DNA of 64,000 nt. Source: Lysinibacillus sp. FSL W8-0992 (GTDB lineage: Bacteria; Bacillota; Bacilli; Bacillales_A; Planococcaceae). The stretch covers positions 4,340,001 to 4,404,000 of the forward strand of contig NZ_JBBOZQ010000001.1 in the NCBI RefSeq assembly GCF_038008685.1, written 5' to 3'. The notes under the pieces are model-generated. The model was not told the origin of the DNA and ran no database searches. It was given only the letters and a program-made list of their open reading frames with translations. Position numbers and translations under genes: made by a program. Positions 54,954 through 61,815 of the stretch are shown here, one piece after another (within the stretch, counting starts at the first letter, position 1; the number at the start of each line of letters is the position of its first letter).

Positions 54954-55496
54954 ATGCAAATTGGAGGAAAAATTAAAGCACTTCGTTTGAAAAAAGGTCT
55001 TACCCAAGAAGAGCTTGGAGAACGTACTGATTTAAGTAAAGGCTATATTTCACAACTGGAGCGAGATTTGAATTCGCCTTCTATTGAAACGCTTTTTTCA
55101 TTATTAGAAGTTTTAGGATCGACGCCTAAGGAATTTTTTGATGATGATGCACCAGAACAAAAAGTTGTCTACACTGAGGAAGATCAATCGACCTATACAG
55201 ATGAAGAAAAAAAATATGAAATTCAATGGCTCATTCCTACCTCAAATGAGAAAGAAATGGAGCCCATCTTTTTGACACTTGCTGCTGATGGAGAATTTAA
55301 ACAATTCGAACCATCTCTATCAGAAACGTTTATTTATATTGTCAAAGGGCGTATTCGTCTCGTTTTAGGGAATGAACAATATATAGCTAGTGAAGGTAAT
55401 GCGCTCTATTTTGACGCATCCGATCATCATCAAATTTTTAATGCACATGACGATGAGACGAAAATTTTACTCGTCGCAACTGATTCTTATTTATAG
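54954..55496 (+). CDS. XRE-cupin transcriptional regulator of polyamine uptake
   Basis: A 180-residue regulator: Cro/cI helix-turn-helix (residues 5-60, KIKALRLKKGLTQEELGERT, then YISQLERDLNSPSIETL), an acidic linker, and a C-terminal cupin (about 105-178, with SETFIYIVKGRIRLVLG and ALYFDASDHHQIFN). PuuR-type proteins of this build sense polyamines. It is 17 bp upstream of potA and probably the first gene of the operon. ATG 54954 follows TAGGAGGGAAAGG. Confidence 0.92.
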   Translation: MQIGGKIKALRLKKGLTQEELGERTDLSKGYISQLERDLNSPSIETLFSLLEVLGSTPKEFFDDDAPEQKVVYTEEDQSTYTDEEKKYEIQWLIPTSNEKEMEPIFLTLAADGEFKQFEPSLSETFIYIVKGRIRLVLGNEQYIASEGNALYFDASDHHQIFNAHDDETKILLVATDSYL

Positions 55497-55513
55497 CTTA
55501 AGGAGGCGCTTCA

Positions 55514-56620
55514 ATGACAACAAATTCAATTATCCGCTTTGAAAATGTTTCAAAATCATATAGTGACGGTACAGTCGTCCTACAAAATATTAACTTAGAG
55601 CTTGAAAAAGGTAAGTTTTATACGTTACTTGGTCCTTCTGGTTGCGGTAAAACAACTATTTTACGTATCATAGCTGGTTTCACAGAGCCTACTACAGGTG
55701 ATGTATTCTTCCACGATAAAAAAATTAATACTGTTCCAGCAAATGAACGCCAAGTTAACACAGTATTTCAAGATTATGCGTTATTTCCACATTTAAACGT
55801 TTTTGAAAACGTGGCATTTGGACTACGCATTAAAAAGCTTCCTGAAAGCAACATTAAAGAACGTGTGTCAGAAGCGCTTAAATTTGTCAATTTAGCAGGT
55901 TACGGCAATCGTGAAATTTCTGAAATGTCAGGTGGGCAACGTCAACGAGTGGCAATCGCTCGTGCCATTGTGAATGATCCAGAGGTAATTTTACTTGATG
56001 AGCCTCTTTCTGCACTAGACTTAAAACTTCGTACTGAAATGCAGTATGAACTACGTGAATTACAACAAAGACTTGGTAAAACTTTTGTATTTGTTACACA
56101 TGACCAAGAGGAAGCTCTAGCCATGAGTGATGAAATATTTGTACTGAGTGAAGGTCAAATTCAACAATCAGGTACACCAGTAGATATTTATGATGAACCA
56201 ATTAACCGTTTTGTTGCCGACTTTATCGGAGAATCAAACATTGTTAACGGTGTTATGATAGAAGATTTTACAGTTGAATTTGCTGGTAAAGTGTTTGAGT
56301 GTGTTGACCAAGGGATGAAACCAAATGAGAAAATCGATATTGTCATTCGTCCAGAGGATTTAGAAATTACAACAGTCGACAAAGGAAAATTAATTGTTAA
56401 GGTAGATACACAATTATTCCGTGGTGTACATTATGAGCTTTCCACATATGACAAGGCAGGTAATGAGTGGCTTGTACATTCATTGAAAAAAGCTGAAGTA
56501 GGGGCAGAAATAGGATTAGACTTTGATCCAGAAGCCATTCATGTAATGCGCTTAAATGAAACTGAGGAAGAGTTCGATAAACGTCTAGAATCCTATGGAG
56601 ATGACGAAGATGCAAACTAA
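55514..56620 (+). CDS. potA: Spermidine/putrescine ABC transporter ATP-binding protein
   Basis: 368-residue ATPase of the polyamine importer. Walker [11 protein letters not shown]-loop [10 protein letters not shown], signature [13 protein letters not shown], Walker [12 protein letters not shown], and switch VTHDQEEA are present. The C-terminal TOBE-type regulatory domain (from about 240) includes [10 protein letters not shown] and [10 protein letters not shown], as in PotA. It overlaps potB by 11 bases. AAGGAGGCG precedes the ATG. Confidence 0.95.
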   Translation: MTTNSIIRFENVSKSYSDGTVVLQNINLELEKGKFYTLLGPSGCGKTTILRIIAGFTEPTTGDVFFHDKKINTVPANERQVNTVFQDYALFPHLNVFENVAFGLRIKKLPESNIKERVSEALKFVNLAGYGNREISEMSGGQRQRVAIARAIVNDPEVILLDEPLSALDLKLRTEMQYELRELQQRLGKTFVFVTHDQEEALAMSDEIFVLSEGQIQQSGTPVDIYDEPINRFVADFIGESNIVNGVMIEDFTVEFAGKVFECVDQGMKPNEKIDIVIRPEDLEITTVDKGKLIVKVDTQLFRGVHYELSTYDKAGNEWLVHSLKKAEVGAEIGLDFDPEAIHVMRLNETEEEFDKRLESYGDDEDAN

Positions 56621-57419
56621 AACTTCGAAATCAGCGTTATTTCCATATGTTTTATGGATTGCACTTTTTGTTATTGCGCCGATTGCTCTCGTTGTTTACT
56701 ACTCCCTACTAGATTTACATGGCAATTTTACGCTTAATAACTACAAATCATTTTTCTCTTCTGTCTATTTAAAAATGACACTTAGTTCGTTTTGGTATGC
56801 GTTTTTAATAACATTCTTTACACTGCTTATTTCATACCCAACAGCTTATTTTTTAACAAAAACAAAGCACAAGCAGCTATGGCTGTTGCTCATTATTATT
56901 CCGTCTTGGATTAATTTATTGTTAAAAACATACGCATTTATAGGGATTTTTGGTTTATATGGTCCGATTAACGCAGCGATTGAAGTATTCGGCTTTGATC
57001 CGAAGCAAATGCTATTCACAGATATTAGCTTTGTCTTTGTATCTGTTTATATTTTTATACCATTTATGATTTTACCAATTTTCAACTCATTGGATCGTCT
57101 AAATCCAACGCTTATATACGCAGCCCGCGACCTAGGTGCATCTGCTTTTACAACGTTCCGTCGCGTCGTATTACCATTGACGATGGATGGCGTTAAATCA
57201 GGGATTCAAGTTGTATTTATTCCAGCTTTATCACTATTCATGATTACTCGCTTAATTGCAGGGAATCGTGTCATTACTCTGGGTACAGCAATTGAACAGC
57301 AATTCCTTGTGACGCAAAACTGGGGCATGGGTTCAACGATTGCCGTATTTTTAATTTTATTCATGGTGATTATTATGCTTATTACAGGTCAAAAGGATAA
57401 AGGAGGTCGCGTACGATGA
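56610..57419 (+). CDS. potB: Spermidine/putrescine ABC transporter permease
   Basis: 269-residue permease with six helices and the coupling motif [21 protein letters not shown] start it at ATG 56610 (GGAG nine bases upstream) inside the end of potA; in-frame ATGs 9 and 15 bases earlier lie on the ribosome site. It partners with potC to form the channel. The end overlaps potC by four bases (ATGA). Confidence 0.95.
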   Translation: MQTKTSKSALFPYVLWIALFVIAPIALVVYYSLLDLHGNFTLNNYKSFFSSVYLKMTLSSFWYAFLITFFTLLISYPTAYFLTKTKHKQLWLLLIIIPSWINLLLKTYAFIGIFGLYGPINAAIEVFGFDPKQMLFTDISFVFVSVYIFIPFMILPIFNSLDRLNPTLIYAARDLGASAFTTFRRVVLPLTMDGVKSGIQVVFIPALSLFMITRLIAGNRVITLGTAIEQQFLVTQNWGMGSTIAVFLILFMVIIMLITGQKDKGGRVR

Positions 57420-58213
57420 GCAAACTCTCAACATCTGCAAAAGTGTATTTAGCGATTGTTTTTATCGTCCTGTATGCACCTATATTTTACTTAGTCTTTT
57501 ACTCATTCAATAGTGGGGATTCCATGACTAACTTCCAATCCTTTACATTGGACCATTACAAGGCAGTTTTCGAGGATTCAAGACTACTCGTTATTTTAAT
57601 TAATACGGTAATTGTTGCACTGCTTTCTGCCCTTATCTCGACAATTATTGGCACATTAGGAGCAATTGGTATTGTTACGGTAAAAGATTCGAAAATGCGC
57701 AATACCCTACTTTCTTTAAATAATGTGTTAATCGTTAGTCCAGATGTTATTATCGGCGCAAGCTTTTTAATATTATTTACAATGGTTGGCATTAAACTAG
57801 GCTTTGCTTCGGTATTATTAGCCCATGTAGCGTTTAGTGTTCCTATTGTAGTACTTATGGTTTTACCGAAATTGCTAGAGATGAATAAGTCGTTAATTGA
57901 TGCAGCTTTAGATCTTGGCGCTTCAAAAAAAGATGTCATGATGCGCGTTATTTTACCGTATATCCAACCTGGTATTTTTGCAGGTTTCTTTCTCGCTTTA
58001 ACTTATTCATTGGATGACTTTGCCGTAACATTTTTCGTAACAGGAAATGGCTTTAGTACATTATCTGTTGAAATTTACTCGATGGCTCGTGCAGGTATTT
58101 CTTTAACGGTTAACGCAATTTCTGGTTTAGTATTCTTCGTAACTATATTAGTTGTAGTCGGCTATTATTTCTTTACAAGCCGTACAAGTAAAAGAACGGG
58201 GGGACAACAATGA
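57416..58213 (+). CDS. potC: Spermidine/putrescine ABC transporter permease
   Basis: 265-residue permease with six helices, the coupling motif ALDLGASKKDVMMRVILPYI and the PotC-typical SLDDFAVTFFVTG. It overlaps potB and potD by four bases each, which suggests coupled translation. AAAGGAGGTCGCGTACG precedes the ATG. Confidence 0.95.
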   Translation: MSKLSTSAKVYLAIVFIVLYAPIFYLVFYSFNSGDSMTNFQSFTLDHYKAVFEDSRLLVILINTVIVALLSALISTIIGTLGAIGIVTVKDSKMRNTLLSLNNVLIVSPDVIIGASFLILFTMVGIKLGFASVLLAHVAFSVPIVVLMVLPKLLEMNKSLIDAALDLGASKKDVMMRVILPYIQPGIFAGFFLALTYSLDDFAVTFFVTGNGFSTLSVEIYSMARAGISLTVNAISGLVFFVTILVVVGYYFFTSRTSKRTGGQQ

Positions 58214-59283
58214 AATCTTTAATTCAAGCTACTATCGCTATTCTTGTCGTTTCCGCCCTTTTAATGTACGCTGCTGACGCAATGAGTGCGAACGGTGGTA
58301 AAAGTGGTAAAGATACATTAACGATTTTTAACTGGGGAGAATATATCGACCCTGATTTGCTAAAGCAATTCGAAAAAGAAACGGGTATCCATGTTATTTA
58401 CGAAACATTTGACTCCAATGAGGCAATGATGACGAAAATTAAACAAGGTGGTACGGCTTACGATATTGCAGTGCCGTCTGAATATATGATTGAAAAAATG
58501 AAGGAAGAAAACTTACTACTTCCGTTAGATAAAACGAAAATACCTAATTTTAAAAATATCGATCCGTATTTTCTCGATTTACCATTTGATGATAACAATG
58601 AATACTCTGTTCCTTATTTCTGGGGCACAGTAGGTATTGTCTATAATCCAGATTTGGTCGGTGACTTAGATTTCTCTTCTTGGGAAGATTTATGGGACCC
58701 ATCGTTAAAACGTAAAGTCTTTTTAGTAGATGGTGCACGTGAAGTTATTGGCATGGGCTTAAATAGTCTTGGTCATTCCCTTAACTCGTTAGATGACCAT
58801 GAGTTACGTCAGGCTACAAATAAACTAATTACACTCGCACCAAACGTTAAAGCAATCATCGGTGATGAAATTACACCTTTAATGATTAATAACGAAGCGG
58901 CTGTCGCTCTCACATGGTCTGGTCAAGCAGCAGATATGTTATTTGAAAATGAAGACTTAGACTTTGCTGTTCCAGAAGAAGGCTCAAACTTATGGTTTGA
59001 CAATATGGTTATCCCGAAAACTTCAAAAAATGTTGATGGTGCACATGCTTTTATTAACTTTATGTTGAAAGCGGAATCTGGTGCTCAAAATGCTGATTAT
59101 GTAGGCTATTCTACACCTAATATTGCAGCGATGAACTTAATGGATAAAGAAGTTGTAACTGATGAGCGCTTCTACCCTTCCGAGGAGCAACGCAAAAAAT
59201 TAGAAGTATATAAAAACCTTGGTCCAGAATATTTAGGCAAATACAATGAATTGTTTTTAGAATTTAAAATGAGTATTCGATAA
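58210..59283 (+). CDS. potD: Spermidine/putrescine-binding protein
   Basis: 357-residue extracellular polyamine-binding protein. The N-terminal hydrophobic stretch (SLIQATIAILVVSALLMYAA) has no lipobox Cys and probably stays as a membrane anchor, as in several Bacillota PotD proteins I recall. The mature part has LTIFNWGEYIDPDLLKQFEK, DSNEAMMTKIKQGGTAYD and VPYFWGTVGIVYNPD, with polyamine-binding acids and aromatics in their usual places. It completes the operon regulator-potABCD. Confidence 0.95.
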   Translation: MKSLIQATIAILVVSALLMYAADAMSANGGKSGKDTLTIFNWGEYIDPDLLKQFEKETGIHVIYETFDSNEAMMTKIKQGGTAYDIAVPSEYMIEKMKEENLLLPLDKTKIPNFKNIDPYFLDLPFDDNNEYSVPYFWGTVGIVYNPDLVGDLDFSSWEDLWDPSLKRKVFLVDGAREVIGMGLNSLGHSLNSLDDHELRQATNKLITLAPNVKAIIGDEITPLMINNEAAVALTWSGQAADMLFENEDLDFAVPEEGSNLWFDNMVIPKTSKNVDGAHAFINFMLKAESGAQNADYVGYSTPNIAAMNLMDKEVVTDERFYPSEEQRKKLEVYKNLGPEYLGKYNELFLEFKMSIR

Positions 59284-59290
59284 ATACTAA

Positions 59291-59372
59291 AGAGAAAAAA
59301 CAATATTTTTCTCTCTCAAAGAGTCGACAAAAGGCATCAAAAGTTCAAATACTTGGTGTCTTTTGTCATTTT
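59291..59372 (+). terminator. potD terminator region (two hairpins)
   Basis: AGAGAAAAA with TTTTTCTCT (59291-59316), then GACAAAAGGCATCAA with TTGGTGTCTTTTGTC (59326-59367), followed by ATTTTTTC. The second is the stronger terminator. Confidence 0.75.
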
Positions 59373-59417
59373 TTCTTTTGATAGTTCTAATAGAGAATTT
59401 CACTTCCGATATGTTCA

Positions 59418-59546
59418 GTTAATTGGAGCGGAGGGCGGCGACTCCTGCGGGAACGCACAACACGTAAGCCGCAAAAGGCCGCGCGCCAGCGAGGGTTGCA
59501 GCTTACAGTATACCCGCAGAAAGCGACCGACCGTAGCGGAAATCAG
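59418..59546. repeat. GC-rich hairpin repeat, copy E6
   Basis: About 129 bp in the orientation opposite to E3. It holds GGAGCGGAGGGCGGCGACTCC, read as GGAGCGGAGGGCGG then CGACTCCTGCGGGAACGCAC, with ACGTAAGCCGCAA, GGTTGCAGCTTAC and CCCGCAGAAAGCG, and ends GTAGCGGAAATC. It is between the tandem potD and MFS genes. Confidence 0.8.
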
Positions 59547-59684
59547 CGGTATTATTCATAGGAAAAAACAATATCTCTGTTCCAATCACCAGGTCATTCA
59601 TCTACGACTATAATCCAATAGCCAAGCAATATTTCTTTATGATAGACTGGAGTAATGTTTCAATAGAAAAAAGGGGGGTATTCG

Positions 59685-60881
59685 ATGACCCAGCAGAAGT
59701 CTAACAAGGCGGCTTTGTATATTTTAATGTTTAATATGTTTATCGCAATGGGGAGTATCGGAATTATTATTCCTGTTATGCCAAAGTACTTACATATATT
59801 TGGTGCAGCAGGACAAGTTCTTGGCATGTTAATTGCAACGTTCGCCTTTGCACAATTCATTTTTTCTCCAATTGCTGGGAATCTTTCGGATCGATATGGT
59901 CGAAAAAATTTGATTATTTTTGGTCTGATTGTAACTGGTATTGGGCAAATTTCGTTCGGGCTATCTACAGACGTATGGATGCTTTTTGTTGCTCGATTCT
60001 TAGGAGGTTTAGGTTCTGCCTTTGTAGCACCTCCAATTATGGCGTTTGTAGCAGATATCACAACGTATGAAGAACGAGGTAAAGGAATGGGCATGTTAGG
60101 TGCCGCTATGTCTCTTGGTTTTATGATTGGACCAGGTATTGGTGGATTCCTATCTAAAGTTAGTTTGCATTTCCCATTTTTTATGGCCGGAGGAGCTGCT
60201 ATTATTGCCTCTATCCTTTCATTGTTGTTATTACCTTCTACAAAACCAAGTGCAGCTCAGAAAGCACAAAAGCAAGACAATCTCGTGAGGCAGATGGCAC
60301 GTTCAGTCCAAATGCCATACTTTGTTATGTTGGTTATTATGCTAGTGTTCTCGTTCGGCATCGCCAATTTCCAAACGACATTATCATTATTTGTGACAGA
60401 CAAATTTAACTACACACCTACCGATATTGCGATCATTTTAACTGTCGGTGGCGCATTTGGTGTTGTTGTGCAAATGTTCATCATAACACCACTCTTTAAA
60501 CGCTATGGGGAAATGAAAGTTGTATTAGTCAATTTATTTATTGCTGCTGTAGCTATTTTCCTAATATTATTTGTTTCTGGCTTCGCACTTATTTTAGTTG
60601 TCGCAACGATTTTCTCAACGGCAACAACACTGATTCGCCCAGCCGTCAACACACTGATTTCTAAACTTGCTGGCAATGAACAAGGTTTAGCCGCTGGACT
60701 TACCAATGCCTATATGAGCCTTGGAAATATGATTGGTCCTGCACTTGCGGGTCTTTTATTCGATTGGAATATGAACAGTCCGTATATATTTGGGGCAATT
60801 ATTTTAATGACATGCTTCTTACTAGCGCTTATTTGGACATTGAAAAAGGCGCCGCATCTTATGCAGCCTGATATAAATTAG
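59685..60881 (+). CDS. MFS multidrug-type exporter (DHA1, NorA-like)
   Basis: A 398-residue, 12-helix major facilitator protein. Motif A GNLSDRYGRKN lies between helices 2 and 3, and the antiporter motif C GFMIGPGIGG in helix 5 marks drug:H+ antiporters. VARFLGGLGSAFVAPPIMAFVAD lies in helix 4 (VARFLGGLGSAF, PPIMAFVAD). Substrate unknown. Ribosome site AAAAGGGGGG precedes the ATG. Confidence 0.9.
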   Translation: MTQQKSNKAALYILMFNMFIAMGSIGIIIPVMPKYLHIFGAAGQVLGMLIATFAFAQFIFSPIAGNLSDRYGRKNLIIFGLIVTGIGQISFGLSTDVWMLFVARFLGGLGSAFVAPPIMAFVADITTYEERGKGMGMLGAAMSLGFMIGPGIGGFLSKVSLHFPFFMAGGAAIIASILSLLLLPSTKPSAAQKAQKQDNLVRQMARSVQMPYFVMLVIMLVFSFGIANFQTTLSLFVTDKFNYTPTDIAIILTVGGAFGVVVQMFIITPLFKRYGEMKVVLVNLFIAAVAIFLILFVSGFALILVVATIFSTATTLIRPAVNTLISKLAGNEQGLAAGLTNAYMSLGNMIGPALAGLLFDWNMNSPYIFGAIILMTCFLLALIWTLKKAPHLMQPDIN

Positions 60882-60885
60882 TCCA

Positions 60886-60913
60886 TTGACAATTATTTGT
60901 AATATGGTACATT
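60886..60913 (+). promoter_or_regulatory. Promoter of the TPP riboswitch/thiW unit
   Basis: TTGACA (60886-60891), a 16-bp spacer and TACATT (60908-60913), starting five bases after the MFS stop. Confidence 0.5.
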
Positions 60914-60941
60914 TATTATCGAAAAATTAAATCGTTTAACA

Positions 60942-61032
60942 CCACTAGGGGAGTCTTTACAAGGCTGAGACGTATATGCTCATATACGGACCCTTTGAAC
61001 CTGATCTAGTTCACACTAGCGGAGGGAAGTGG
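60942..61032 (+). ncRNA. TPP riboswitch (THI element)
   Basis: Thiamine pyrophosphate-sensing leader RNA. Conserved parts are all present in order: closing stem CCACT/AGTGG, AGGGGAGTC, the GGCTGAGA bulge, a P3 hairpin (CGTATATG with CATATACG), ACCCTTTGAACCTGATCTAG and the final CTAGCGGAGGGAAGTGG. A strong terminator follows 34 bases later, so bound TPP should stop transcription before thiW. Confidence 0.97.
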
Positions 61033-61065
61033 CGACGCTTGCTTTCGTGTAATTTAAAATGCAAG

Positions 61066-61100
61066 GCCGCTTCCTTTCGTGACAAGGAAGCGGCTTTTTT
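61066..61100 (+). terminator. Riboswitch-controlled terminator
   Basis: GCCGCTTCCTT and AAGGAAGCGGC form a perfect 11-bp stem around TCGTGAC, followed by TTTTTT. It is the likely expression platform of the TPP riboswitch. Confidence 0.85.
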
Positions 61101-61118
61101 GTATTCATTAGACAGTGC

Positions 61119-61244
61119 TATCGGCGATTTTGCGAGGTCTACCGGCGATTTGTCCGGTTTAATCGGCGATTTCGGAAGTTCTATCGGCGATTTCTCACAT
61201 TTTACCGGCGGTTCACTGGGTTCTTTCGGCGATTCATCGCACAA
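61119..61244. repeat. Six 21-bp tandem units with a constant CGGCGATTT half
   Basis: CGGCGATTT or close variants begin at 61122, 61143, 61164, 61185, 61206 and 61227, exactly 21 bp apart. About 11 bases of each unit are conserved (TATCGGCGATT) and about 10 vary. Read on the minus strand, the units would encode a KSPI-type heptapeptide repeat, but that frame runs into the riboswitch and has no ribosome site. Confidence 0.9.
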
Positions 61245-61264
61245 AACTAAAAGGAGTATCTATC

Positions 61265-61756
61265 ATGTCTATTCGAAAACTAACTACGATGGCTTTATTA
61301 GTAGCTATTGCAGTAGCAGGCTCTATTTTTGTCTCCATTCCAACTGGCATTGCACGTGCTTATCCTGTACAACATGCGATCAACGTCATCTGTGCCATTC
61401 TATTAGGTCCTATGCCTTCCATCGTCGTTGCTATAGTTACATCATTGATTCGTATCTTAACAGGCACAGGCTCTCTTTTAGCGATTCCTGGTAGCGTCAT
61501 CGGTGCGGCATGTGCAGCCTTTGCTTATAAATACAGTCGCAACAACTGGCTAGCTGGTGTAGGTGAAGTATTTGGCACTGGTATCCTTGCCTCATTAGTC
61601 GCTGTACCATATGCGCAGTTATTAATGGGAACGTCCGTAGGAGCATTATTTTTTATGCCTGCATTTTTTACATCTAGTTTAATTGGGGCATTTCTTGGTA
61701 TTATGATTGCTAGCAGTCTAAAGAAAACCGCATCGCATCTTCTTATTACGAAGTAG
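61265..61756 (+). CDS. thiW: ThiW family ECF transporter S component (thiazole uptake)
   Basis: A 163-residue, membrane-embedded substrate-binding subunit of an energy-coupling-factor importer. It opens MSIRKLTTMALLVAIAVAGS and has five or six helices, with RAYPVQHAINVICAILLGP and IPGSVIGAACAAFAYK characteristic of ThiW. The predicted substrate is hydroxyethylthiazole, a thiamine precursor, supported by the TPP riboswitch upstream. The energising EcfAA'T genes are not in the window. AAAAGGAG lies eight bases before the ATG. Confidence 0.92.
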   Translation: MSIRKLTTMALLVAIAVAGSIFVSIPTGIARAYPVQHAINVICAILLGPMPSIVVAIVTSLIRILTGTGSLLAIPGSVIGAACAAFAYKYSRNNWLAGVGEVFGTGILASLVAVPYAQLLMGTSVGALFFMPAFFTSSLIGAFLGIMIASSLKKTASHLLITK

Positions 61757-61770
61757 CTATGTTTATAAAA

Positions 61771-61812
61771 AAAACGATAGCACACGCTTTTAGCAATGTG
61801 CCATCGTTTTTT
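61771..61812. terminator. Bidirectional terminator of thiW and the VWA gene
   Basis: AAAACGATAGCACA and TGTGCCATCGTTTT pair with one mismatch; T runs on both strands. Confidence 0.85.
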
Positions 61813-61815
61813 AAA

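Noticed and set aside
58210-58300. PotD lacking a lipobox as a defect
   Set aside because: Several Bacillota PotD proteins have an N-terminal anchor instead of a lipoprotein signal, so this is probably normal.
59353-59613. 86-codon ORF downstream of potD
   Set aside because: Consists of the potD terminator and hairpin repeat E6 read through; no start signal.
61011-61244. 77-codon minus-strand ORF with KSPI-type heptad repeats
   Set aside because: Runs antisense through the riboswitch and terminator with no ribosome site. It may be the ancestral coding sense of the repeat but is unlikely to be expressed here.
61119-61244. CRISPR array
   Set aside because: Units of 21 bp with an 11-bp constant part are far too short for repeat-spacer units, and there are no cas genes in the window.
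60976-61494. 172-codon plus-strand ORF with GDF-type heptad repeats
   Set aside because: It starts inside the TPP riboswitch, crosses the terminator hairpin and overlaps thiW in another frame; the periodicity comes from the 21-bp DNA repeat.
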